NCBI RefSeq assembly: GCF_023630255.1
Contig: NZ_JALPRS010000001.1
Coordinates: 1,178,001 to 1,242,000, forward strand
Length of the DNA stretch: 64,000 nucleotides
From: Pontibacter deserti
GTDB taxonomy: Bacteria; Bacteroidota; Bacteroidia; Cytophagales; Hymenobacteraceae
Direction: 5' to 3'
Position numbers and translations under genes: made by a program
The notes under the pieces: model-generated
Databases searched by the model: none
What the model was told of the DNA's origin: nothing
What the model saw: only the letters and a program-made list of their open reading frames with translations
Shown here: positions 9,090 through 16,798 of the stretch, one piece after another
How positions within the stretch are numbered: the first letter of the stretch is position 1
How the letters are laid out: the number at the start of each line of letters is the position of its first letter

Positions 9090-9866
9090 TTACTTCTTCT
9101 TAGCCTCTGTCGGGTACCAGTTTCGAAGCCTTACTTCAATGTTAGCATCTTTCTCGTTTACCATTTTCTTGAAAGATTCAACGTCGGCCAGCCCATCAGT
9201 GCCACGGTAGTGGTATGGGTAAATCACTTTAGGCTTAAACTCGAGTACACCACTGGCAGCCTGGTTTATGTCCATTGTGTAAGGCAGGTTCATGCTCACA
9301 AAAGCTACATCAATGTTCTTCAGCGCGCGCATCTCAGGTATGTCTTCCGTATCGCCGGAGATGTAGATGTTTTTGCCACCAATATTCAGAACATACCCGT
9401 TGCCTCTTCCTTTTACATGTTTCGAATCTTCAGCTTCCGGTAAGTTATACATAGGTATAGCAGCAATCGGAATACCTAATTGGTTTGTACTTTGGCCGTT
9501 CCCAATTACCTCAGCCTGGCCTTTATACTTTTCTGGTAACTGATCGGCTACGGCCTGAGGAACTACCATTTTAGCTCCTTTAAGATCAAGTCCATCCAAC
9601 GTCTTAGTATCCAGGTGGTCCGGGTGTATATCAGTGATAAGTATAAGGTCTGGCTTTGCGATACCTTTGTATAGCTCGGCACCACCGTAAGGGTCCACAT
9701 AGATTGTTTTACCATTCCAGGATAGCACCAGAGTGCCATGAGTAATGGGCTGGATCTTTAACTGACCTTTGTTGGTCTTCACCATATCCGGCTTAACCTG
9801 TTGTTGCGCAGATACCTGAAGTATGACCAGGCTACAGAGTAACGTAAAAAATGCTTTTAGTTTCAT
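9090..9866 (-). CDS. Secreted metallo-beta-lactamase-fold protein (UlaG-like)
   Basis: A 258-residue protein with a clear signal peptide (MKLKAFFTLLCSLVILQVSA, cleavage near QVSAQ), so periplasmic or exported. The fold is that of the UlaG / MBL hydrolases: HGTLVL near residue 43, the metal site DIHPDHLD at 79-86, GDTEDIP at 171-177 and a late His in YPYHYRG. The usual HxHxDH reads D-x-H-P-D-H, with Asp79 in place of the first His, a variant known in this subfamily. Substrate is unknown. It stands alone with its own terminator, between the SusC-like receptor and thyA, all on the minus strand. Confidence 0.82.
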   Translation of the reverse strand: MKLKAFFTLLCSLVILQVSAQQQVKPDMVKTNKGQLKIQPITHGTLVLSWNGKTIYVDPYGGAELYKGIAKPDLILITDIHPDHLDTKTLDGLDLKGAKMVVPQAVADQLPEKYKGQAEVIGNGQSTNQLGIPIAAIPMYNLPEAEDSKHVKGRGNGYVLNIGGKNIYISGDTEDIPEMRALKNIDVAFVSMNLPYTMDINQAASGVLEFKPKVIYPYHYRGTDGLADVESFKKMVNEKDANIEVRLRNWYPTEAKKK

Positions 9867-9951
9867 AGTATAAGTTTTAGTGGTTGTAACTATAAAGTAT
9901 AATCGCAGCTTTTTGTTTACGCTATTTACCAGTATCAGGTAATAACCTAGC

Positions 9952-10746
9952 TTATACGGCCACCGGCGCTTTTATAGCTGAGTGCGGGTTATAGTTCACC
10001 AGCTCAAAGTCTTCATACTTAAATCCGAAGATGTCTTTTACTTCCGGGTTGATCTTCATTTGCGGCAGTTCTCTTGGCTCACGGGTAAGCTGAAGTTTAG
10101 CCTGTTCCAGGTGGTTAGTATATAAATGCGTATCGCCGCCAGTCCAGATAAATTCACCCGGCTCCAGTCCTGTTACCTGCGCCATCATCAGTACCAGTAA
10201 GGCATACGAAGCAATGTTAAACGGTACACCCAAAAATACGTCGGCAGAGCGCTGGTATAGCTGGCAGCTTAGTTTGCCTTCAGCCACATAAAACTGGTAA
10301 AAGGCGTGGCAAGGCGGCAGCTTCATATTTTCTATCTCAGCTACATTCCAGGCACTAACTATAATCCGGCGCGAATCCGGGTTGTTCTTTAACTGATTTA
10401 CTACCTGCGTGATCTGGTCTATGTGGCGGCCGTCGGGGGTTGGCCAGTTGCGCCACTGCGATCCGTAAACCGGGCCAAGATTTCCATTCTCATCCGCCCA
10501 TTCATCCCAAATGCTAACACCATTCTCTTTCAGGTAAGCAATGTTCGTATCGCCTTTCAGGAACCAGAGCAGCTCATGTATGATAGACTTCAGGTGCACT
10601 TTTTTGGTAGTAACCAGCGGAAAGCCATCGGCCAGGTTAAAACGCATCTGGTAACCAAAAACGCTCAATGTGCCGGTGCCGGTTCTGTCTTCTTTCTTCA
10701 CCCCGTTATCGAGGATGTGCTGCATCAGGTCTAAATATTGCTTCAT
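9952..10746 (-). CDS. thyA: Thymidylate synthase
   Basis: Makes dTMP from dUMP using methylene-tetrahydrofolate. Starting at the ATG at 10746 ([15 protein letters not shown]) the protein has 264 residues, the classic ThyA length, with the catalytic cysteine at 146 in [12 protein letters not shown]. Other family segments: [66 protein letters not shown] reading frame extends further upstream but would add 58 residues of junk that covers the terminator of the next gene, so I rejected it. DHFR is not next door. Sequence is intact. Confidence 0.98.
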   Translation of the reverse strand: MKQYLDLMQHILDNGVKKEDRTGTGTLSVFGYQMRFNLADGFPLVTTKKVHLKSIIHELLWFLKGDTNIAYLKENGVSIWDEWADENGNLGPVYGSQWRNWPTPDGRHIDQITQVVNQLKNNPDSRRIIVSAWNVAEIENMKLPPCHAFYQFYVAEGKLSCQLYQRSADVFLGVPFNIASYALLVLMMAQVTGLEPGEFIWTGGDTHLYTNHLEQAKLQLTREPRELPQMKINPEVKDIFGFKYEDFELVNYNPHSAIKAPVAV

Positions 10747-10810
10747 GGTAAAGTATAGGCGAAAGTATAGTTTATAGTTGAACGTTAAAGATAGCAGCAA
10801 ACTGCTGCAA

Positions 10811-10844
10811 AACAAAAAGCCTCCTGCGCTGGCAAGAGGCTTTT
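10811..10844 (-). terminator. Rho-independent terminator of the Cys-rich gene
   Basis: AAAAGCCTC - 12-base loop - GAGGCTTTT; read on the minus strand it ends in TTTTTGTTTT. It separates the small Cys-rich gene from thyA. Confidence 0.8.
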
Positions 10845-10867
10845 GTGCTACAGATTCAAGGTCTAAA

Positions 10868-11134
10868 TTAATTCTGAGTTTTTGTCTCCTTGGTCTCTTT
10901 TGAGGCCCCTGCTTTTGCATCTTTTTTCATGCAGCACGATGGAGTTTTACCAGCATCAGCAGTCGTACTTTCCATGTGGCAGCTTTCAGCAGAAGCAGCT
11001 TTTTTGCCTTTCTTGCTTTTTTTATCTTTATCAGCATGCTCCATTTTACATTTTCCGCCTTCGCAAGCGATTGCAGGCGTAGCACCGGCTCCTATAAATC
11101 CGGCAAGGGCTAAAACAAGAACTAACTTTTTCAT
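10868..11134 (-). CDS. Small secreted Cys/Met/Lys-rich protein, possibly metal-binding
   Basis: Not recognised. The 88-residue product has a clean signal peptide ([20 protein letters not shown], cleavage near AIA). The mature part of about 64 residues is full of lysine and holds five cysteines next to methionines or histidine: [22 protein letters not shown]. That pattern suggests binding of a soft metal such as copper in the periplasm, but this is inference. The tail is low-complexity [10 protein letters not shown]. It has its own terminator and a TACCTTTA box, one mismatch from the Bacteroidota -7 consensus, about 40 bases upstream. No metal transporter or sensor adjoins it. Confidence 0.7.
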   Translation of the reverse strand: MKKLVLVLALAGFIGAGATPAIACEGGKCKMEHADKDKKSKKGKKAASAESCHMESTTADAGKTPSCCMKKDAKAGASKETKETKTQN

Positions 11135-11331
11135 GATATCTGAGTGATTTGATGTGATCAGGATAATTACAGGAGTAAAGGTAGACGAATTACGCTTTTT
11201 CGTAAATGATGTTCATCACTTATTTATATTACTGAGTTACTTTTACTTATTATCCCTTCGAAAAAATAAATCAGGGTTTATCCAATATGCTTCTCATATT
11301 TGCGTGTAATAACATAGTAAGCATACAAACC

Positions 11332-11928
11332 ATGAAGAAAAAACTCTTAACGCTGGGCCTGCTGTGTTCTATGTTTTTAAATGTAGAGGCCCAGGACGCA
11401 TCTACCACGGAAAATGCAAAGGCGCAGGAAGACAAACTGGCACGCCTGATGAGCGAACGCGAGCAACTTGTTCTGGAATACCAATACCTGAACCAGCAGA
11501 ATAATAGCTTCTGGGGAAATAAGTCCAAAAAAGACCTGCTCAAGATTGTAGATACTTTAAAGGAGATTATCCGGAAAGACTCTGAGCTGATTGCTGCCGT
11601 AAAGGAAGCAAGTATAAAAAAGATAGCGGCAACAACTGTAGAAACGCAGCGCACCGGAAAACAGACCGTAGTAGATCAGCGCCAGATAAATGACAGAATT
11701 GAAGGTTTGCAAAGCCAGATAAGTACGTTACAGAGCCAGATAAAAAAACGGGAAAGAACTATAAAAGATCTGGAAGTACAACTGAACGAAGCCAACGAAA
11801 AACGCTATGGCAAAGACAAAGTAATTACAGTGCTGGCTATCGTTTCGGCTATACTTTTATTATATGCCATTATGCTGCAGGTGCGGCTTAACAATGCAAA
11901 GAATAAGGTAAAGAAAAAGAAAGTATAA
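11332..11928 (+). CDS. Coiled-coil envelope protein with C-terminal membrane segment
   Basis: Function unknown. With the ATG at 11332 the 198-residue product begins with a signal peptide (MKKKLLTLGLLCSMFLNVEA, cleavage before QDAS). The middle, residues about 25-160, is charged and heptad-like (KAQEDKLARLMSEREQLVLE; RIEGLQSQISTLQSQIKKRE), a long coiled coil. Residues about 165-186 are hydrophobic (VITVLAIVSAILLLYAIMLQ), followed by a basic tail NAKNKVKKKKV, so the coiled coil probably hangs in the periplasm from an inner-membrane anchor. An earlier ATG at 11287 would bury the signal peptide. CATATTTG at 11295-11302 is one base off a TAnnTTTG promoter. Confidence 0.75.
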   Translation: MKKKLLTLGLLCSMFLNVEAQDASTTENAKAQEDKLARLMSEREQLVLEYQYLNQQNNSFWGNKSKKDLLKIVDTLKEIIRKDSELIAAVKEASIKKIAATTVETQRTGKQTVVDQRQINDRIEGLQSQISTLQSQIKKRERTIKDLEVQLNEANEKRYGKDKVITVLAIVSAILLLYAIMLQVRLNNAKNKVKKKKV

Positions 11929-12041
11929 ACTATAGTTATGCCTTGTTTTAGAGGTACAAAACGGAATTAATAGCTACTTTTTTTATGTTATACTTTCCTT
12001 GCCCTATGGCAGGTTCACGTATACAATAGCTAACACAATGC

Positions 12042-12075
12042 AAGGGCTGGCGTGTAAATACCAGCCCTTATTTTT
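12042..12075 (+). terminator. Rho-independent terminator abutting the helicase start
   Basis: AAGGGCTGG - 10-base loop - CCAGCCCTT then ATTTTT. The T-run ends seven bases before the helicase ATG at 12083. It can end the coiled-coil gene transcript, and it may also act as an attenuator for the helicase (see findings). Confidence 0.8.
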
Positions 12076-12082
12076 GACATAG

Positions 12083-14023
12083 ATGAGAGATATTATTGAA
12101 GAACTGAAGCAGGTACAGGAACTGCTTAAAATAGAACAGGAAGAAGACCGCCAGCAGTTTAAAATCAAAAGCCTTAAAAGCTCGATACAAGAGCGTAAAG
12201 AGATGGGCTTTTGCTGGTATCCTGTCGTTATTTCGAAAGAAGAGATTGGTTTTGGCAATAAAGTAGTGATCGAGCTGGAGCGAACTTCCGGCCGTGATCA
12301 GCTACACCTTTTCCAGACGGGTAAGGCAGCTGCTTTATTTAGTAACAGTGGCGAACGCAATAGCCTGAACGGTGTTATAGTTGGCCTGAAGCGCAACAAG
12401 ATTATACTTGCCACAAACAAGGAAGACCTACCAGATTGGATAGATGATGGGAAACTTGGCATCGACCTAACTTTTGATGAAATGAGCTATCGTGAAATGG
12501 AGATAGCCATGAAGAAAGTAATTGAAGCTAACAAAAGTCGTTTAGCCGAGCTCCGTGATATCTTATTAGGTATAAAAGAACCTGCTTTTACCGATGTTAA
12601 AGTTGATGAGATTCAGGTACTGAACGAGTCGCAGAACGAAGCGGTGCGCAAGGTAGCGCAGGCGAAAGATGTGGCTATTATACATGGTCCTCCGGGAACA
12701 GGAAAAACAACTACGCTGGTACAAACCATACTACATACACTTAAAACCCAGAAGCGCCTTTTGGTTACAGCTCCTTCCAACACGGCTGTAGACTTATTAA
12801 CCGAAAAGCTGGCCAATGAAGGTGTTAATGTGATCCGAATCGGTAATCCTTCGCGGGTTTCGGATGTGTTGCTGGAGCATACCCTGGATGCGCAGATTAT
12901 GGAGCACAAAGCGTATAAAGACCTTAAATCGGTACGCAAAACTGCTGAAGAGTATAAGCGCATGGCTTACCAGTTCAAGCGCAAATTCGGACACGAAGAA
13001 CGTATGCAGCGTCAACTATACAAAGCTGAAAGTAATCGTCTGCTCGATGAAGCCGATAACATTGAACACTACATTACCGAAGATCTGATCGAAAATGCAC
13101 AGGTAATTACGTGTACGCTGGTGGGCGCAGCCAACAAAGCCATACGACACCTGCACTACGATACCGTATTTATTGATGAGGCGGCACAAGCCTTGGAGCC
13201 AGCCTGCTGGGTACCAATTTCCAGAGCGAACCGTGTGGTGCTGGCTGGTGACCATTGCCAGTTGCCACCAACTGTGAAATCCTTCTTAGCCGACCAGAAA
13301 GGGTTAAGTGTAACCCTGTTTGAAAAATGTATAGAGCGGCAGAAAGATGTATCGGTGATGCTGAAAACGCAGTATCGTATGCACCACCATATTATGCAGT
13401 TCTCCAACGAGCAATTCTATAATGGAGAACTCACCGCCCACGAAAGTGTGTACAGCAGTGATCTGCATGGCTATGATACTTTTTTTAAACCTGGGTTGGC
13501 AGTTGAGTTTATAGATACGGCCGGCTGCGGATATAATGAAGTTGTGAACCCGGAAGCACAAAGTTCTGCTAACCCGGAAGAAGCCGACCTTCTGCTGAAC
13601 CACCTGCAACTTTTACTCAAAGACTATGAGCAGGATGAAGAAGTTGCGCCGCTAAAAATTGGAGTAATTGCGCCTTACCGAGCCCAGATCAATTACCTGC
13701 AGGATAAGGTAGAGCACATGCCGCACCTCCACGAATTGTATAAGAACCGCCAGCTTTCCATTGGTACTGTAGACAGTTTCCAGGGGCAGGAACGCGATAT
13801 CATTTACATCAGCATGGTGCGCAGCAACGATACCGGTGAGATCGGTTTCCTGAGTGATATCCGGAGAATGAATGTGGGCATGACGCGCGCCAAAAAGAAA
13901 CTGGTTATAGTTGGTGATAGTGCCACGCTTACGCACCATCCGTATTACGACGCATTTATTAAGTATACCGAAAGTATACATGCTTACCGTAGTGCCTGGG
14001 AGCTAACGGAGTGCCTGCCCTAG
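12083..14023 (+). CDS. Superfamily 1B DNA/RNA helicase (IGHMBP2/Upf1-like)
   Basis: A 646-residue ATP-driven helicase of the Upf1 / IGHMBP2 type. Seen in order: an N-terminal beta-barrel region to about residue 175; motif Q/Walker A HGPPGTGKTTTLVQ at 201-214; motif Ia TAPSNTAVD; Walker B FIDEAAQALEPACW; motif III GDHCQLPPTVKS; motif IV QYRMHHHIM; motif V GTVDSFQGQERDIIYISMVR; motif VI RRMNVGMTRAKKKLVIVGD. All catalytic motifs are intact. ATG at 12083 gives MRDIIEELKQVQELL. The start lies only seven bases after a terminator T-run. Polarity and substrate in bacteria are not established; it has been seen widely in Bacteroidota as a single gene. Confidence 0.92.
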   Translation: MRDIIEELKQVQELLKIEQEEDRQQFKIKSLKSSIQERKEMGFCWYPVVISKEEIGFGNKVVIELERTSGRDQLHLFQTGKAAALFSNSGERNSLNGVIVGLKRNKIILATNKEDLPDWIDDGKLGIDLTFDEMSYREMEIAMKKVIEANKSRLAELRDILLGIKEPAFTDVKVDEIQVLNESQNEAVRKVAQAKDVAIIHGPPGTGKTTTLVQTILHTLKTQKRLLVTAPSNTAVDLLTEKLANEGVNVIRIGNPSRVSDVLLEHTLDAQIMEHKAYKDLKSVRKTAEEYKRMAYQFKRKFGHEERMQRQLYKAESNRLLDEADNIEHYITEDLIENAQVITCTLVGAANKAIRHLHYDTVFIDEAAQALEPACWVPISRANRVVLAGDHCQLPPTVKSFLADQKGLSVTLFEKCIERQKDVSVMLKTQYRMHHHIMQFSNEQFYNGELTAHESVYSSDLHGYDTFFKPGLAVEFIDTAGCGYNEVVNPEAQSSANPEEADLLLNHLQLLLKDYEQDEEVAPLKIGVIAPYRAQINYLQDKVEHMPHLHELYKNRQLSIGTVDSFQGQERDIIYISMVRSNDTGEIGFLSDIRRMNVGMTRAKKKLVIVGDSATLTHHPYYDAFIKYTESIHAYRSAWELTECLP

Positions 14024-14099
14024 CGGATAATTTGAACCGAAGGATGTGAAAGCAAGTATAAATAGTTACCTTGCTGCCATCAAAAAAATGACCGATAAA

Positions 14100-14612
14100 A
14101 TGAAAATTGAAAAGAACAAAGTAGTAACGCTTACCTACGAGTTACGTGTGCAAAACGAGAACGGAGAGCAGAGCGTGATAGAAATAGCGAATGAAGAACA
14201 TCCGATGGCCTTTATCTACGGCATGAGCGGCCTGCCTGACCAGTTTGAGGAAAACCTGAGCAACCTGAGCGAAGGCGACAGCTTCGACTTTAAACTGGAT
14301 GCGGAAGAAGGCTACGGTGAATTTGATGAGAATGCTGTAGTGGAGCTGCCTATGAATGTGTTTGAAGTGGAAGGTGCGGTTCCGGACAACATGCTGGAAG
14401 TTGGCAACTTTATACCTATGACTGACAGCGAAGGCAACCAGTTACAGGGCCGTATAGCAGAAATTTCAGAGAACTCTGTTAAAATGGATTTTAACCACCC
14501 ACTGGCTGGCAAAGAACTATATTTCAAAGGAACAGTTGCCCAGGTTCGCGAAGCTACCAAAGAAGAGTTAGATCACGGCCACGTACATGGTGCCGGCGGA
14601 CATCATCATTAA
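14100..14612 (+). CDS. slyD: FKBP-type peptidyl-prolyl isomerase, SlyD-like
   Basis: Catalyses proline isomerisation and acts as a folding chaperone in the cytoplasm. The core MKIEKNKVVTLTYELRVQNE matches SlyD; FIYGMSGLPDQFEENLSNLS and EEGYGEFDENAVVELPMNVF form the FKBP half, the insert-in-flap chaperone domain runs through about residues 70-125, and FNHPLAGKELYFKGTVAQVR closes the fold. The end, DHGHVHGAGGHHH, is a short histidine-rich tail as in nickel-binding SlyD. I chose the ATG at 14100; 14088 (adding MTDK) is equally possible, and the far upstream GTG at 14046 is unlikely. It follows the helicase by 76 bases. No hydrogenase or urease genes adjoin it. Confidence 0.88.
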   Translation: MKIEKNKVVTLTYELRVQNENGEQSVIEIANEEHPMAFIYGMSGLPDQFEENLSNLSEGDSFDFKLDAEEGYGEFDENAVVELPMNVFEVEGAVPDNMLEVGNFIPMTDSEGNQLQGRIAEISENSVKMDFNHPLAGKELYFKGTVAQVREATKEELDHGHVHGAGGHHH

Positions 14613-14630
14613 TATCTGAATTGATATTTG

Positions 14631-14666
14631 AAAAGCAGCATGAGTTTATACTTGTGCTGCTTTTTT
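14631..14666. terminator. Bidirectional terminator, loop carries the shared 12-mer
   Basis: AAAAGCAGCA - 14-base loop - TGCTGCTTTTTT between convergent slyD and acpH. The loop holds GAGTTTATACTT (14642-14653), whose reverse complement also fills the loops of the terminators at 60,107 and 63,686. Confidence 0.85.
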
Positions 14667-14668
14667 GT

Positions 14669-15253
14669 TTAAAGTTGGTTTTTCACTTCAGCTACATACT
14701 GCTCTAACTCCGGAAAAAATAGCTCAAAGTCCTGCTGGTACAAAGTATAGTTTATAGATAGCTCCTCTCCTGCTGTTTCCATCCCCGATTCAAAATTTGT
14801 GCGGCGGCTAAGCCCGGTTAGGGCGCGGGTAATACCTTCCACTTCAGCATAGCCTAACAGCCAGTTCTGCTCCATCATGTATGGGAAAAAGTATTGTACA
14901 CGGGCCGGAAGATTAGGCAGATGACTGTTGATCAACGCATACGTTCGTTGAGTATAAGCACTTAGTGGCTCGTTTGCAAATCGCTCGAACTGGCTGGCCA
15001 GAAAATGGTCGTAGTACAGGTCAGCCACGACGGGTGCATACTTTTTATACTTTTCGCGGAGGCGGGCCTTGGTTTCTAAAACTATCGGATGTTTGTCGGT
15101 ATAAGAATCAATCAGGCGATGCAGGTAAATGCCGCGAGCAATGCCTGCACTATAAAGCGCTGCCTGCTTGCCTTTTACAGCATCTGCTATAAAGTTGCCA
15201 AGCAGCAGTTCCTCTTCGTTTCCGGATAAATATAAATGGGCGAGGTAATTCAA
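14669..15253 (-). CDS. acpH: Acyl carrier protein phosphodiesterase (DUF479)
   Basis: Predicted to remove the 4'-phosphopantetheine arm from holo-ACP in the cytoplasm. The 194-residue product carries the family landmarks: MNYLAHLYLSGN at the start, LLLGNFIADAVKGK at about 16-29, GIARGIYLHRLIDSYTDKHP at about 38-57 and VVADLYYDHFLASQF at about 75-89, supplying the conserved His and Asp residues of the HD-like metal site. Length agrees with E. coli AcpH (193). It is convergent with slyD and shares its terminator. The upstream neighbour is divergent. Members of this family in Bacteroidota are not individually proven, so the reaction is inferred from homology. Confidence 0.85.
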   Translation of the reverse strand: MNYLAHLYLSGNEEELLLGNFIADAVKGKQAALYSAGIARGIYLHRLIDSYTDKHPIVLETKARLREKYKKYAPVVADLYYDHFLASQFERFANEPLSAYTQRTYALINSHLPNLPARVQYFFPYMMEQNWLLGYAEVEGITRALTGLSRRTNFESGMETAGEELSINYTLYQQDFELFFPELEQYVAEVKNQL

Positions 15254-15308
15254 AATAATAAGTTTAAGTATAGAGCTTTAAACATCTTATACTTTGTATT
15301 GTTCTAAA

Positions 15309-15346
15309 GGTATAAGCTTATACCCATAAACCCTATTGTTTATGGG
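15309..15346. promoter_or_regulatory. Two adjacent palindromes upstream of the flavin-binding stress gene
   Basis: GGTATAAGCTTATACC (15309-15324) is a perfect 16-bp palindrome. Beside it CCCATAAAC (15323-15331) and GTTTATGGG (15338-15346) are a perfect 9-bp inverted repeat with a six-base loop. No T-run follows. The pair lies 35 bases before the ATG of the 15,381 gene and looks like operator sites; the bound protein is unknown. Confidence 0.45.
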
Positions 15347-15380
15347 CGCGTAATCAAAACACATCCAACAAAATAAAACT

Positions 15381-15875
15381 ATGAATAACGAACAAAACGA
15401 GAACCTGCACAAACTGGTAGATAAAATTAAGGACATTGACATTGCGATGATGACCACCGCTGATGAGGATGGTAGCCTTCGTAGCCGGCCGATGAGAAAT
15501 ATGCAGATAAATGAAGATGGCATCATCTGGTTCTTTACCGGTTATGAGTCTGGCAAATCGCACGAACTGAAAAACGATTCTCACGTGAATTTAAGTTATG
15601 CCAAGCCTTCTGATAATGTATATGTATCGGTATCCGGCAGAGCATCTTTGTCCAGAGACAGAGCAAAAATTGAGGAATTGTGGAATCCAGCTCTGAAAGC
15701 GTGGTTTCCGGAAGGAAAAGATGATCCGAATATAGGACTGATAAAAGTAACAATTGACAAAGCAGAATACTGGGATTCTCCGAACAGTGCGGTGGTGCAT
15801 TTATACGGTGTGGTAAAAGCTGCCATTACAGGTCAGCCAGCCGATCCGGGCGAAAACAAAAAAATAAACCTATAA
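15381..15875 (+). CDS. Pyridoxamine-phosphate-oxidase-fold protein, general stress protein 26 type
   Basis: A 164-residue split-barrel flavin-binding protein. Seen: KIKDIDIAMMTTADEDGSLR SRPM at about 14-37, IWFFTGYESGKSHELKNDSH at about 48-68, VNLSYAKPSDNVYVSVSGRA and the C-terminal AEYWDSPNSAVVHLYGVVKA. This matches the general stress protein 26 branch of the family (PF16242-like), which binds FMN or F420-like cofactors; its physiological substrate is unknown. The N-terminal residues before 14 are polar and typical. Two palindromes lie just upstream and may be its operator. It ends 26 bases before a strong terminator. Confidence 0.85.
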   Translation: MNNEQNENLHKLVDKIKDIDIAMMTTADEDGSLRSRPMRNMQINEDGIIWFFTGYESGKSHELKNDSHVNLSYAKPSDNVYVSVSGRASLSRDRAKIEELWNPALKAWFPEGKDDPNIGLIKVTIDKAEYWDSPNSAVVHLYGVVKAAITGQPADPGENKKINL

Positions 15876-15903
15876 GTATAACTATTACCTATAGCTTGAA
15901 AGC

Positions 15904-15940
15904 AACACCTGCCTTACTCCCGTCTGGCAGGTGTTTTTTT
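15904..15940 (+). terminator. Rho-independent terminator after the stress gene
   Basis: AACACCTGCC - 12-base loop - GGCAGGTGTT followed by seven T in total. Confidence 0.9.
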
Positions 15941-16022
15941 GCACAATAATGCTTAGTTTCAGTTTTACTTTTTCAGGTTAATTTGTAATTCATAATTCTA
16001 AACTCCTAATTCATCCCGACCC

Positions 16023-16778
16023 TTGCAGGAAAGTATAATTTCTTCTCACCGGCTCACCACCCTCACTTTGTTTGGTATAAAAAAAGGACATGTTCGGTGG
16101 GGGCTTGCTCAAATGGGTACTTCAGGTCCAAAACTGAAACATGTACCCGGTTTACTTTTTTACAAATTATTAGGCAGCGGGCATGGCAAGGGCTTCAGTA
16201 TAAAACCAAACTTTTACCGTTACGGGCTTATCTGTACCTGGGAAAGCGATCAGGCTGCACAAGACTTTTTCGAAAAATCAGCGTTGATGCAGGAATACGA
16301 ATACCATACTTTTGAACAATGGACCTGTTACATGCATCCGCTGCAAAGCCACGGGCAGTGGGACAAACAGGAACCCTTCTCGACTGCTCTTACAACAACC
16401 TATACTTCGGGGCCACTGGCTGTAATTACACGCGCAAGTATAAACTGGCTGGCTTTACCAAGTTTCTGGAAATATGTGCCACAATCAAGTAAAGCGCTGG
16501 ACGATGCAGAAGGTTTATTATGTTCTATCGGGTTGGGAGAATTACCATTGATCCGGCAGGCGACATTTAGCATCTGGGAGTCGGCAGAAGCTATGAAAAA
16601 TTATGCCTACCGTAACCCGAAACACAAAGAAGTTATCAAGCGAACCCGCTCCGAAAACTGGTATTCTGAAGAGCTATTTGCCCGGTTTATAGTTACTAAA
16701 ACAGAAGGCACCTGGAATGGAGTTGACCCAATAAAAAACAAAAGCGCAGTACCAACTATAGATACTGCGCTTTTATAG
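16023..16778 (+). CDS. crtA: Spheroidene-monooxygenase-like protein (CrtA family)
   Basis: CrtA enzymes put a keto group at C-2 of acyclic carotenoids such as spheroidene. The 251-residue product has the family layout: TLTLFGIKKGHVRWGLAQMG, PGLLFYKLLGSGHGKGFSIK, YGLICTWESDQAAQDFF, GPLAVITRASINWLALPSFW, IGLGELPLIRQATFSIWESA, KRTRSENWYSEELFARF and a final TEGTWNG. The start is a TTG at 16023, the only codon that leaves about ten residues before the conserved core; no ATG fits. No other carotenoid gene is nearby. The last codons lie inside a terminator stem. Family call is good, the exact substrate is inferred. Confidence 0.78.
   Translation: MQESIISSHRLTTLTLFGIKKGHVRWGLAQMGTSGPKLKHVPGLLFYKLLGSGHGKGFSIKPNFYRYGLICTWESDQAAQDFFEKSALMQEYEYHTFEQWTCYMHPLQSHGQWDKQEPFSTALTTTYTSGPLAVITRASINWLALPSFWKYVPQSSKALDDAEGLLCSIGLGELPLIRQATFSIWESAEAMKNYAYRNPKHKEVIKRTRSENWYSEELFARFIVTKTEGTWNGVDPIKNKSAVPTIDTALL
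16739..16776. terminator. Bidirectional terminator inside the crtA-like 3' end
   Basis: AAAAGCGCAGTA - 12-base loop - TACTGCGCTTTT-like stem (AAAAGCGCAGT pairs with ACTGCGCTTTT). It encodes the last residues of the CrtA-like protein (through IDTALL) and ends at the TAG stop; it also serves the convergent DsbA-fold gene. Confidence 0.82.
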
Positions 16779-16798
16779 GTTATAGTTAAATAATCTTA

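Noticed and set aside
10747..10920. 58-residue N-terminal extension of ThyA
   Set aside because: It covers the terminator of the Cys-rich gene and has no homology to ThyA; the ATG at 10746 gives the standard 264 residues.
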